IMG/VR virus record: IMGVR_UViG_3300034073_005177
Span: 1 to 64,000 of that record
Source: a virus
Length of the DNA stretch: 64,000 nt
Reading direction: 5' to 3' (one strand)
Shown here: positions 10,036 through 18,758 of the stretch, in pieces
Layout of the letters: each line of letters begins with the position of its first letter
How positions within the stretch are numbered: position 1 is the first letter of the stretch
The notes under the pieces: model-generated
What the model was told of the DNA's origin: nothing
Databases searched by the model: none
Seen by the model: only the letters and a program-made list of their open reading frames with translations
Program-made: the position numbers and the translations under genes

Positions 10036-12417
10036 TTAACCTTGCTTATATCTTTTTTGATATTTATTATTCATATCAATAAAATCTGTGCTACATTCAT
10101 TTCCAAATGGTATCGGGTCTATAAATAATTTGCGATTAGGATCGCGGGGTTTGCTATATTCATCTACGTATCTATGCATTCCAATAACGCCCACTTGATT
10201 CCAGTTTATCCTCTCCATGCCGACAGCTTGCATATACCTAGGAATATGTTCGCCTTGTAAGCAATTATGATAATTGCGTTGTGTCATCGTATAACTTATT
10301 TGATGTTTTTTCACTGCATCTGGACCAGGTCTACCAATTATTAGTTCGCCTGATCCTTTTAACCCTATGTGGAAACCGTATATATCATATGGCGTTTGCA
10401 TGTAATAAAAAGGCTCTCTATAGCCTTTGTTAGAAGACTTGCGACCAGCGGCTGTACCACCCATATTTTCTGGGATGTATTTTGGTGGCGTCATGTGAAC
10501 CCAGTCTTTGTATTTTTCCTTCATGTGCTCTTTAGCTTCTAGGTGTTTTAATAAGCGAGCGCTATGAGGTCCGTTTAAGACTTGATTCGTAAAATATGGA
10601 TCAGGACCCAAATACGGACCTTGGAGACCTGCCCGACCAGCGCTGGTTATTACTGGCGCTTGGGTATTGGGGTTTTTCGGATCAGGCGGGGCTTGTTGTT
10701 CGGATCCCAACATCGCTAAACAGCATGTTAACCATTCTTCATAATAAAATAATTGCTCCATTACATCCATGCCACGTAAGTTTTTTTGTAGCGAATATGG
10801 ATCTAATACGGGTGAATTGTTAAATTGCTCCATAGTCATCGAGGACACTGGTTTCATCGGCACCGAGTTTTTTGCTGCCCAAATTAGCGCATCGGAGGGT
10901 GTACCATCACCTGCATATTGTTTTGAATTGTTTTCGTTAGCAGTACCAGGATCGCAAGCTGTTTCGTGCCAAAACACCATCAAAAATGCCAATCCTCTAT
11001 GATTAGCATCTGCAAATTCATTCGCATCGCCAGGCGAGATAAATGTTTCGCCTAATTCTTTCAGTTTTCTATAAAATTCGCTTTTCATTCCCTTGCCACG
11101 CGGGAAGCGCTGTGCGACGAACGGTCGAAACATTGGAATGTTATCACCGTCTAATTCGACTCCAGCAACAGCATAACCGCCCATGTTTATGGCTTCAGCC
11201 TCGGCCTCTTGTTCTATGTTTAATTTAGCGGGTTTGACGTCTTTATAATTTAAGTTATATTCTAGAACCGGATCTGGCGTTATCAAACCCATCTTATTTA
11301 CAAAGCCTTCGGGATGAGAACCGAACAATACTCCTATGGCAGCTAAACATAATGGTTTCGTTAACGCACGTTTTAAAGCTTCATAATTAGCTATGTTAGT
11401 TATCGCGTTGTCTGCTGCGGGTTCGGGTAAGTTTTTATCTAATGATTGTTTAGCTTTTTGAAATATTGGAATTAAACCCGGACCCGGCATTTCTTGACCA
11501 ACTGGGGGTTTCGTACTGGGCGCTATGCCCAACAAACCGATTGGTACGAAATACGCGGTGGGGTTTTCTAATATCGCGTTCACTAAATCATCATAAGATT
11601 TTACTATTGCTTCGAACAATAATTCTTGTTTATTTTTTAAAGAAAGTTCGCTATCTCCATAATCTAGATTAGGAAATTCATCACTTGCTAAATCTGGGAT
11701 AAATTCGCTCGCTTGTCTTTTCGTATATTGTGGTATAGTCCCCAATTTCGCCATTCCCGCCTCAAATTGTGCGGCCTTTGCATCCTCGGGCGGATTTTGT
11801 CCAGTGGGTGGATAAATTATTTGAAATTGCGAAGCTAGAGCACTTTTACCAGTTAGTCCAGGCTGGATGAAATAAGCTGCTAGCGCCGCAGCGTCCATTT
11901 CAGGTTTTTTTGCTTGGGCGGATTGTGGCATTAAAGAATGAACGAAATATGGATCGTGAATCGGTCCTGGTTCTGGCGGGGCTGGCGGAGGTTTTGTTAT
12001 GAAATTTTGTTTATAGTTACTTGCGCAGCTTGGAAAATGATTTAATATTCGCAAGCAAGAAGCGTATATCCCGTCGATCCAATTTACATAAAATGTTGGA
12101 AACTCAAACCTATTTCTTATGTCGTTCCCTTGGGGTATATACGCATAATCTTCGTTACTAGGTGTTTTTTCTTTAATTACGTCGTCTCGGTGTTTAAAAA
12201 AAATTTCTGCGGCGCCGCCCTTTACTTCTTCTTGATCGTTTAAATAACCAGCATGAACCATTATGCCTGGTTTAGTCGGTGGGTTTTTAGGCGCATCCTC
12301 TGTGTTGTTGGAGTCGTTCGATTTGTTTTCTTTATCGTCTGGCTGACCATTTTGGTCAGCGTCTTTATTTTTTTCAATCTCTTGTTGATTGGGGTTATTT
12401 TCTTCACCTGGTGGCAT
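10036..12417 (-). CDS. Baseplate hub-region protein with lysozyme/transglycosylase-like segment
   Basis: A 793-residue protein with a low-complexity acidic start (Asn, Asp, Gln, Lys rich, residues 1-50) and a Pro-rich region near 140-160. Around residues 473-570 the pattern HRGLAFLMVFWHETACDPG, then NENNS, then a MEQLFYYEEWL helix resembles the lysozyme-like transglycosylase fold. There a Glu after a hydrophobic helix is catalytic, which would be about Glu485. This is a by-eye match and could be wrong. The C-terminal 200 residues are Tyr/Pro/Gly-rich. It lies between the gp5-like spike and the gp25-like gene, which fits a hub or tail-lysozyme protein that thins the cell wall. Confidence 0.6.
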   Translation of the reverse strand: MPPGEENNPNQQEIEKNKDADQNGQPDDKENKSNDSNNTEDAPKNPPTKPGIMVHAGYLNDQEEVKGGAAEIFFKHRDDVIKEKTPSNEDYAYIPQGNDIRNRFEFPTFYVNWIDGIYASCLRILNHFPSCASNYKQNFITKPPPAPPEPGPIHDPYFVHSLMPQSAQAKKPEMDAAALAAYFIQPGLTGKSALASQFQIIYPPTGQNPPEDAKAAQFEAGMAKLGTIPQYTKRQASEFIPDLASDEFPNLDYGDSELSLKNKQELLFEAIVKSYDDLVNAILENPTAYFVPIGLLGIAPSTKPPVGQEMPGPGLIPIFQKAKQSLDKNLPEPAADNAITNIANYEALKRALTKPLCLAAIGVLFGSHPEGFVNKMGLITPDPVLEYNLNYKDVKPAKLNIEQEAEAEAINMGGYAVAGVELDGDNIPMFRPFVAQRFPRGKGMKSEFYRKLKELGETFISPGDANEFADANHRGLAFLMVFWHETACDPGTANENNSKQYAGDGTPSDALIWAAKNSVPMKPVSSMTMEQFNNSPVLDPYSLQKNLRGMDVMEQLFYYEEWLTCCLAMLGSEQQAPPDPKNPNTQAPVITSAGRAGLQGPYLGPDPYFTNQVLNGPHSARLLKHLEAKEHMKEKYKDWVHMTPPKYIPENMGGTAAGRKSSNKGYREPFYYMQTPYDIYGFHIGLKGSGELIIGRPGPDAVKKHQISYTMTQRNYHNCLQGEHIPRYMQAVGMERINWNQVGVIGMHRYVDEYSKPRDPNRKLFIDPIPFGNECSTDFIDMNNKYQKRYKQG

Positions 12418-12418
12418 A

Positions 12419-14011
12419 TCACTTCACCAATATTTTTGTTGCAAAGGTGCCTTGTTTGGGCTTACCTGTTCCAATTAAGTCTGCTCCTGTACTAATTATA
12501 CCTGGTACGAACGAAACCTTTCCTTCATTGACGACAGGTTTACCGGCAGCACCAGGTGCAAGATTATCTGTACAAAGTATAGCTTTGTCTGCATCTTCGC
12601 CACCAAGTTTGATTAAGCCTTGTTCGGATGGCGTAAAAACGATGTCACCATTTGATTTGATAGTTATCGATGCCCACTTAGCGAAGCTTGTTTCTTCTTG
12701 CTTAAAGATATTGCCTGTTCTATTGTCTACGTTCTCGTTCCAATTGGTAACAATAAAAGAAATATCTGAACGAGCTATCAATCTAATTTTATCAGACTTT
12801 ATAACGATAGCTGCATCTCCAGTTGAAGAATCAGTTATACCGCTGGGCGCTTCTGGTATGCTGGTAAAATAATCTGATAATTTAAAGTTTTTATCTACTA
12901 AGGTTTTTTGAGAAATCTGTATTCTGCTTCTATCGTTTACTAAATCTGGATCGCCTTCATCTATGGCGGGATTTAATTTATCTTGTTCTTTTCTTATTAT
13001 AGACGCCGGGTTTTTAATTTCAGTGATTTCTATTGGATTTCCACCCGTATTTTCAGAATACCCGCGACCGACGACCATATCGATCATTCCTGCCTCGGTT
13101 TGAAAATCAGTAACAGGCCACTTTGGTGATAAACCCGTAGAAACAGAATCTGTGGTCGAAATTTTTACTAACGCGCCGGCGTTGTATTCACCGAGTTTTG
13201 ATGTTCTATCCGTGCCTAAAACGATTAATGAATTATTACTTCCTTCCAAAACAACGTCGCCAGGTCGTTTATGAAATCTTGGTACTTGTTCGTATGCACA
13301 AATTTTCGATGCATCAGTTTGAGTTACTAATTTTTCAAAAACAAATTGATCATCGCTTGGTATAAATTTAGTTAAAGGATCGGTTCCTATTATAACATTA
13401 CCCTTTTCGTCTTTATAGTCGTTTTTACTTCCCTTAACAAGAACAGTGGCGCCATTTTGCATTTGATAAGGAATCTTTATATCTCCTGCAACCTTTGGTG
13501 CAGTCGGTTGTCTTAATGCCAATGGTGCGTGTGTATGATTAACATCTTCTATGAAATATGGTTGAACTACGCTACACATCCAGTAAGCTATTTTATTACC
13601 ACCTGCATATGGATCCTCGTACATTCCCCAAACTAATTCCCCAGGCTTACAAGGCAAGGCAATGTGCGAAGGAAAAAATGGCACCATCAACATAGGAACC
13701 GACAACCTTGTGTGTCCATCAAGTTTTTTTTGGGCAATTATAGAATTGCGTGGCGGTACCCGTGGAAAGTTTTTTTCCTCAGATTCCTTTGGAGAATTTA
13801 AAAAATTAAATGACCAACTCGTATTAATTTTTAATACTTTTTGCCAATAATCAATTTTTTGTTCTGTGATTTTTTTGGGATCAGAAATTACTTCAAGGAC
13901 AATGGCTTGGAAAAAATGAGAACGATTTATGTCGGTTGCTGTCTTGATTTTTGCAGAACCAACGATCGAGTTTCCTTCAGCAAGATCTTTGAGCATTCTA
14001 TAATCAGGCAT
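12419..14011 (-). CDS. Baseplate central spike protein, gp5-like with N-terminal OB fold
   Basis: A 530-residue protein. Residues about 20-170 look like the gp5/gpV-type OB domain: RSHFFQAIVLEVISDPKK, then PRNSIIAQKK, then PCKPGELVWGMYEDP and KIAYWMCSVVQP. The C-terminal half has alternating short strands such as DKIRLIARSDISFIV and WASITIKSNGDIVFTPSE, a repeat style found in needle-like spikes. No lysozyme domain is seen inside it, unlike T4 gp5. The neighbouring 793-residue protein may supply that activity. The gene overlaps the preceding small gene by 8 bases, and the next gene ends up 1 base away. It probably forms the membrane-piercing tip. Confidence 0.75.
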   Translation of the reverse strand: MPDYRMLKDLAEGNSIVGSAKIKTATDINRSHFFQAIVLEVISDPKKITEQKIDYWQKVLKINTSWSFNFLNSPKESEEKNFPRVPPRNSIIAQKKLDGHTRLSVPMLMVPFFPSHIALPCKPGELVWGMYEDPYAGGNKIAYWMCSVVQPYFIEDVNHTHAPLALRQPTAPKVAGDIKIPYQMQNGATVLVKGSKNDYKDEKGNVIIGTDPLTKFIPSDDQFVFEKLVTQTDASKICAYEQVPRFHKRPGDVVLEGSNNSLIVLGTDRTSKLGEYNAGALVKISTTDSVSTGLSPKWPVTDFQTEAGMIDMVVGRGYSENTGGNPIEITEIKNPASIIRKEQDKLNPAIDEGDPDLVNDRSRIQISQKTLVDKNFKLSDYFTSIPEAPSGITDSSTGDAAIVIKSDKIRLIARSDISFIVTNWNENVDNRTGNIFKQEETSFAKWASITIKSNGDIVFTPSEQGLIKLGGEDADKAILCTDNLAPGAAGKPVVNEGKVSFVPGIISTGADLIGTGKPKQGTFATKILVK

Positions 14012-14372
14012 TGTTTATCCTTTTAAACATTTCTTCTGGATCTATTTCGTCGTTCACTTTTTCGGCTTTTGAAACTAATTCTGCTAATCTAATGAGTTGA
14101 TCATTAGCCTTACTCATCTTTTCTATGTACGATGCTAAAGATTTTCCGTGGACTGCATGTTCAGTACTTTTATCTTCTACTATTCTTACTAATTTTACGA
14201 ATAGAGAATAGGCGTTTTGCCTATCGTATATCGCATTTTCATAAATTTCTTTCCAGAGTTTTTTCTTTTTATCAGATAGGCCCTCTATTTGATCCAACAG
14301 GGTAGAGAAGTCTCTTACCTTTTCTTCTAGTTTTATTTCAGAATCTTCGAGAGTAGTTTGCATATCAACCAT
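14004..14372 (-). CDS. Small coiled-coil protein of unknown function
   Basis: A 122-residue, strongly helical and charged protein with no Cys and few aromatic residues. Heptad-like stretches run from about residue 5 to 55 and from 75 to 110. I do not recognise it. It overlaps the sigma-like gene by 8 bases at its start and the spike gene by 8 bases at its end, so all three are probably translated from one mRNA. Its position suggests an assembly chaperone or small tail protein, but nothing in the sequence proves this. Confidence 0.6.
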   Translation of the reverse strand: MVDMQTTLEDSEIKLEEKVRDFSTLLDQIEGLSDKKKKLWKEIYENAIYDRQNAYSLFVKLVRIVEDKSTEHAVHGKSLASYIEKMSKANDQLIRLAELVSKAEKVNDEIDPEEMFKRINNA

Positions 14373-15087
14373 TTTTTTGATGTTCTATTTTAATCTTTCT
14401 ATAGTGTTTTTTTATTACCTGCATCGTAGTCGTGAGTTGTTTTGGACTCAACCCAGACAATTCGCGCATATACAAAAGAATAGCGTTTTTATTTAACAGA
14501 TCAATATCATCTATATTTTCAAATATAGTGATAATAGAATTTATGCACATTAATTCATTTTCTGTTTTAGCGACATTTCTTATGTCGTATAAAATACTGG
14601 TTATGTTTTCGCTAGATAACATGCTGTCAAAAAATACGTCTTGCGATGGTAACATGTTATGCTCATCAACAATATTTTTTTCGTGAGTAGACAACATGCT
14701 CGGATCATCAAGAGAAATATTCTTTTTAGATTTTTGAGATTTTTGTTTGGTTTTTATGATCAACCAATTTTTTGCGACGACGTTAAAATAAGAAAAGGCA
14801 TTAGTTCCTCGATCCGCGTCGAATTTACAAATCGTTTCAAATAAAAAATTGACGCAATCATTTTTTAAATCATCATACGAATCATACAACCCAGCAAATT
14901 TATGAATATTAATTAAATTTTCAACAAGCTTTTCAAAAGCTGGCATTATCTCTTGAACGTAAAGGCGATCTCTTTCCTTTTTCTCTTTGCAAGCCTGAAA
15001 TTCAACGATAGCTTTTTGCGTATCGGAATTAAAATACATTTTTAAAGGATCTATCTTTTTTGTTTTTTCTTTTTTCTCTTGTGTCAT
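14365..15087 (-). CDS. Late-transcription sigma factor, T4 gp55-like
   Basis: A 240-residue protein. The middle part shows a sigma region 2-like pattern: DDLKNDCVNFLFETICKFDADRGTNAFSYFNVVAKNWL, then a basic run KTKQKSQKSKK and SLDD. T4 gp55 has the equivalent FDETKYKNPHAYI followed by IKKERKE. The C-terminal 40 residues, with LSGLSPKQLTTTMQVIKKHY, look like a helix-turn-helix, so it may carry a region 4-like part. In T4, gp55 directs RNA polymerase to late promoters with TATAAATA. An AGGAAGAA ribosome site precedes the ATG. It lies directly upstream of the baseplate genes. It is larger than T4 gp55, and the gp55 link is by pattern only. Confidence 0.7.
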   Translation of the reverse strand: MTQEKKEKTKKIDPLKMYFNSDTQKAIVEFQACKEKKERDRLYVQEIMPAFEKLVENLINIHKFAGLYDSYDDLKNDCVNFLFETICKFDADRGTNAFSYFNVVAKNWLIIKTKQKSQKSKKNISLDDPSMLSTHEKNIVDEHNMLPSQDVFFDSMLSSENITSILYDIRNVAKTENELMCINSIITIFENIDDIDLLNKNAILLYMRELSGLSPKQLTTTMQVIKKHYRKIKIEHQKNG

Positions 15088-15099
15088 TTAAAATTCTTC

Positions 15100-15429
15100 C
15101 TAGGCAATATTTTCGCCTTCTGTTTTTTGCATAGTTTCGATAGCATCCTTTTCCCCTGTCAAATTTTCGATAATAGAAACAACGGCATGGCGAGCATCTT
15201 TCATGTCATTAACCAAATCTTTTACAGTGGGGTCATCAGAAAAAAGCTCTAATTTTGTTTTTTTATCTATTTTTTTAGCGCACACGTCCAGCTCTAATAA
15301 CGCTTGTTCTAAAGTTGTTAATACATCTTCTTGTTGTTGCAAAAATTCTAGATTTTTTTTAATACTAAAATATAGCAACGTCGAAGTTGATGCAAGCAAT
15401 AATCCCAATAAAATACAAACAAATATCAT
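15100..15429 (-). CDS. Small membrane-anchored coiled-coil protein
   Basis: A 109-residue protein with one hydrophobic N-terminal segment (residues about 2-21) followed by a basic turn (IKK) and a long charged helix. This looks like a signal-anchor with a helical domain. It has a single Cys in the helical part (residue 51). The start ATG overlaps the end of the glycosyltransferase gene by 4 bases (ATGA). The topology is also found in inner-membrane spanins and in some T4-like hypothetical proteins. No lysis cassette is seen nearby, so I give no function. Confidence 0.6.
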   Translation of the reverse strand: MIFVCILLGLLLASTSTLLYFSIKKNLEFLQQQEDVLTTLEQALLELDVCAKKIDKKTKLELFSDDPTVKDLVNDMKDARHAVVSIIENLTGEKDAIETMQKTEGENIA

Positions 15430-16604
15430 AAAAATTCTTTTGTTGCTTCGTCGTATAGTTTTTTAATAGCTTCTAAGCTATATCTTTCAACTATAGTCGT
15501 TTTTAGTTCTGTTGCCCAATCCTTCGGTACTGAAGAAGATGATCTAAATTTTGACAATTTTTTCTTTACGTCGGATTCGATTAGTTCTGCCCATTTCATG
15601 TGTGGAAGAAAAATCTTCCCGTCTATTCTTGATGCATGAACTTCTTTTAGATTATATGACAAGCTAATAAACTTTCCTAAATTTAAAAAGTCAGTATGAC
15701 CAGACCAACCTGTTGCAATTACAGGTAGACCCGAGGCCGCTGCTTCTAGTATTGGTAATCCATAACCTTCGCCACGTGTTAATGTAACTAACGCCTTGAT
15801 TTGTTCGTGGCGATAAAGAGCAGCTACTTCATGATTAGACATTTCTCCATGAAGCAAGTGAACTTTAGGAAATTCACCTTTTCTACATTCTTTCACTAAC
15901 ATCTTCATCAATTGTGAAGTTCTATTTTTGTCTATTAGCGTATTTCTACCGGCATTCGTCTTAATAACAATCCCCACATCTTTATCGTCTTTAAAAGTTT
16001 CACAAAGCCATTTAACGGTAAAGAAAATATTTTTTCTATCGTTAAACGGATTGTCTCCGGTAATTTGACCGAACAACAAAAAATTAAAATTAGTAGAAAA
16101 TTTTGGCAATTGCGGTAATGCTTCTGACGGTAACAATAATTCGTCGCTAAAAGACTCGGGAATTACTACAACTGGTTTTTGTAAATTCTTGTGTTTCGTT
16201 AAAGTTGCAGCGGCATGAGTCGATGGAACAATGATCAGATCCATTTTGTTACAATAATCGATCCACTCTGGATTGCAAATATCTGTTTCTACGGAAGCTG
16301 TCATTCCGACATTAAACTTTGCAATAGAGGTATCCCACTCGTTAGGTAGTTGTAATTGAAACGACACGTCGAATTTGTTTTCTGGTTTAACCACTATATC
16401 GCTCGTGTTTTTTATTATTTTGTCGATCAAACCATCGTGTCTATTTTTATCTAAAATCCATGGCGTGTCTCCCCATGGTAAAACTTGAAATTTAACGTCT
16501 AAATTAGACTTCGACAATAACCATGCTGCGACTTGCCTACAATGAACGCCATAACCTGATTGAGTTAATGCTGGGCCTCTTACAATGACTCTTTTTTTCA
16601 TCAT
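15426..16604 (-). CDS. Glycosyltransferase, GT4-like (GT-B fold)
   Basis: A 392-residue GT-B glycosyltransferase. The N-terminal domain begins KKRVIVRGPALTQSGYGVH, the usual nucleotide-sugar transferase opening with a glycine turn. The C-terminal donor-binding domain has NFLLFGQITG, then ALVTLTRGEGYGLPILEAAASGLPVIATGWSG, the E-x7-E motif of family 4. I place the start at ATG 16604 or the next ATG at 16601, because an AGGAGA ribosome site lies 4 to 7 bases upstream. A longer frame starting at 16625 would ignore this site. The gene follows a second GT4 gene through a TGATG overlap. Confidence 0.85.
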   Translation of the reverse strand: MMKKRVIVRGPALTQSGYGVHCRQVAAWLLSKSNLDVKFQVLPWGDTPWILDKNRHDGLIDKIIKNTSDIVVKPENKFDVSFQLQLPNEWDTSIAKFNVGMTASVETDICNPEWIDYCNKMDLIIVPSTHAAATLTKHKNLQKPVVVIPESFSDELLLPSEALPQLPKFSTNFNFLLFGQITGDNPFNDRKNIFFTVKWLCETFKDDKDVGIVIKTNAGRNTLIDKNRTSQLMKMLVKECRKGEFPKVHLLHGEMSNHEVAALYRHEQIKALVTLTRGEGYGLPILEAAASGLPVIATGWSGHTDFLNLGKFISLSYNLKEVHASRIDGKIFLPHMKWAELIESDVKKKLSKFRSSSSVPKDWATELKTTIVERYSLEAIKKLYDEATKEFL

Positions 16605-17854
16605 CAAATCTCCTCGCAAGTCCAAAGTTTATATTTGTTCGTTTTCCAGTCATCGATTGTTTTAGATAAAGTCATATCCCAATCTTTGATCATGTTTTCA
16701 ATGTCATAATCTTTGTGCGCATGAGCCATTGCTTTTAAACCCAGTTCGTGCCTTGCTTCGGGACCCATATCGTACATTCTCATGAATGCATTCGCTAAAG
16801 ATTTATGAGAAATTAAATCTTCATAAATGTAAGGAACCATCTGGTTTCCAACTAAAGATCTTACTTCCGGATCTAATCCTATTCCAAATTGTTCGCCTGT
16901 TTCTAGGTCTTCAACTTGACGAGTTAATCCACCCGTCTTTATAGTAATAATCGGTTTGCCACACATCATCGATTCGAGAGTCGGAAGACCGAAGCCTTCA
17001 TTAGAACTACGATTAACGATCGTATCAAAAGAATTATAAAGAAGAGACATGTCTTCAAATCCTATTCTGCTTTTTGAAAAGCAAACGTTGTTGACAACGT
17101 TCATTGTTTCTACAACGTGATAAAGATTAGGACCCTCAGGGTCTAGCGGTTCAGTATGCATAACGAGTGTCGCTTTTCGATGACCGTGTTTCTCTTCTAG
17201 TTCATCAAGAAACATCTTCCACGATACGACGATATCGCTCGGCATTTTGCGGCGAGCATTTCTTGAAACATATCCAACGACGAAATGATCTAAACGCGAC
17301 TCGCCCAACAGGTTTTTCTTAAACTTTAAAACATCTTCTTTAGGTAGAGGTTTATACAAGTCTTTTGGCACGGCATGTGGAATATAGTTAGTGCGTTCTG
17401 GGAATCTCTCCTTAACCATCTTATACGTCGGCCAGTTTATGCAATTAACGAGGTCAGTTGACTCATATAAAACTCTATTAAATTCGGGCCATGGATCATT
17501 ATCCCACAAATGCCAATATGTTATAGGGCAAATCTGACGTATTTCGTCTGCCATTTCCCAAACCCAAATAAAGAATCTTGGATCGGTAAAAAGAAGAAGA
17601 GCATCTGGACGTAATTGAACTAACGTTTGCCTTAACAGATTTCTGTCGCCGAATCCATCTGTAGGTTTAATAATGAAATCCGGATTTACGACAGTATTCT
17701 CATAATTATCGTGTCTAATAGCTCCACCGAAACATCTAAAACTATAATTGCCCGTATTGACCAAACCATTAATTAGCCATCTAGCTTGAGTCCCGACGCC
17801 AGAAGTAGACAACGGATGATCGCATAACATTAGTATCGTCTTCTTATTACCCAT
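16604..17854 (-). CDS. Glycosyltransferase, GT4-like (GT-B fold)
   Basis: A 416-residue GT-B enzyme. The N-terminal domain opens with TILMLCDHPLSTSGVGTQARWL. The C-terminal domain contains HFVVGYVSRNARRKMPSD and RSSNEGFGLPTLESMMCGKPIIT, the E-x7-E donor-sugar motif of family 4. It should transfer a sugar from an NDP-sugar in the cytoplasm; no membrane segment is visible. It is the first of a pair with the downstream GT4, which is joined to it by a one-base TGATG overlap. The upstream 53 bases to the nuclease gene are AT-rich and may hold a promoter, but no consensus is clear. Confidence 0.85.
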   Translation of the reverse strand: MGNKKTILMLCDHPLSTSGVGTQARWLINGLVNTGNYSFRCFGGAIRHDNYENTVVNPDFIIKPTDGFGDRNLLRQTLVQLRPDALLLFTDPRFFIWVWEMADEIRQICPITYWHLWDNDPWPEFNRVLYESTDLVNCINWPTYKMVKERFPERTNYIPHAVPKDLYKPLPKEDVLKFKKNLLGESRLDHFVVGYVSRNARRKMPSDIVVSWKMFLDELEEKHGHRKATLVMHTEPLDPEGPNLYHVVETMNVVNNVCFSKSRIGFEDMSLLYNSFDTIVNRSSNEGFGLPTLESMMCGKPIITIKTGGLTRQVEDLETGEQFGIGLDPEVRSLVGNQMVPYIYEDLISHKSLANAFMRMYDMGPEARHELGLKAMAHAHKDYDIENMIKDWDMTLSKTIDDWKTNKYKLWTCEEI

Positions 17855-17907
17855 TTCGCTTCTTTCTTTTTGTCTATCGTAATAATTTTTTTATATTTGT
17901 AATCTTT

Positions 17908-18726
17908 TTAGGTACAATTTTCAGTGTCTTTATATTCGCACCAAGTGCAAGAATCTCTGTTTTTTAATGCGATACCTCTTTTCACAGAAGTAATCATATT
18001 ACTAACGACCTTTAAAGATCTTTTGATCGGTACTTCTCCAAGCGATACAGAGAATAATTCGCAATGTTCTCCTGGCTTCGCAGACTTCTTCAAAAGAACG
18101 AATCCACAACGGACATCCTTCATCGAAACTTGTGGATTTTTTTGACACCAATAATTTTTGTAGAGAGCTAACTGAGCTTTGACCATATCGTCGGATCTTT
18201 TTTCGCGGAACCAACCTCTCGCGGTCGTTTTCCAGTCAAGAATCCAATAAATAGTTTCACCACGCTTACCTTTCGCTTTAATGACGCCATCGATGAATCC
18301 CTTAAAGGCGTGAGGATGGTTATCAACTGCTTCGTAAAGTTGATGCTCGGCGTCTACAACTTCCCATTCAGGAAAAGTTTCATCAATAAACTTTGGAACT
18401 TCGGCAAGAATAATCGCTGCATCAGACTTTGCCTTTTCTAAAGACTCTTTTGTAAAATCAGGTGAATCCTTTTTGGCTTCCCAAGCACTTTCTAAATGTT
18501 CGTAAGCAATTCTCGGATCCATCACGCGAGTTAGCAAATATTGCTCGCAAGATGCATGAACTGCAGTGCCGAAATCTAAAACAGGCGATGGTTTGGAAAG
18601 ATCAATCTTTTTTACGTGGAAAAGATGGTGTCTATAAGAACATTCTTTCCAGAGCTTTACTTCGGAAAATGAAACGTGAGGTTTTCCAGTGGGCAAAAGC
18701 TCAAAATTAACTTGTGTTTCTTGCAT
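17908..18726 (-). CDS. RecB/Cas4-like PD-(D/E)XK exonuclease with Fe-S-type cysteines
   Basis: A 272-residue nuclease-fold protein. From ATG 18726 the visible motifs are FGTAVH at 52-57, GFID with Asp146, DWK with Asp164 and Lys166, and a QLALY segment with Gln185 and Tyr189. This is the RecB/AddB/Cas4 order H-D-(D/E)XK-QxxxY. Cysteines at 29, 260, 263 and 271 would be placed to hold a 4Fe-4S cluster (one N-terminal, three C-terminal). A longer frame to GTG 18753 exists, but the ATG start gives a normal family N-terminus. It sits between a dehydrogenase and a glycosyltransferase in the glycan cluster, yet its job should be DNA processing. Confidence 0.85.
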   Translation of the reverse strand: MQETQVNFELLPTGKPHVSFSEVKLWKECSYRHHLFHVKKIDLSKPSPVLDFGTAVHASCEQYLLTRVMDPRIAYEHLESAWEAKKDSPDFTKESLEKAKSDAAIILAEVPKFIDETFPEWEVVDAEHQLYEAVDNHPHAFKGFIDGVIKAKGKRGETIYWILDWKTTARGWFREKRSDDMVKAQLALYKNYWCQKNPQVSMKDVRCGFVLLKKSAKPGEHCELFSVSLGEVPIKRSLKVVSNMITSVKRGIALKNRDSCTWCEYKDTENCT

Positions 18727-18758
18727 TATTAAACTATAATGCAAGATAGTCACTTAGT

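Noticed and set aside
12411-12872. Open frame of 153 codons on the plus strand, antisense to the spike gene
   Set aside because: It lies wholly opposite a well-supported gene with gp5-like features, has no ribosome site and its protein has no recognisable pattern.
15100-15429. Possible inner-membrane spanin
   Set aside because: Topology fits, but there is no overlapping outer-membrane lipoprotein frame and no holin or endolysin next to it.
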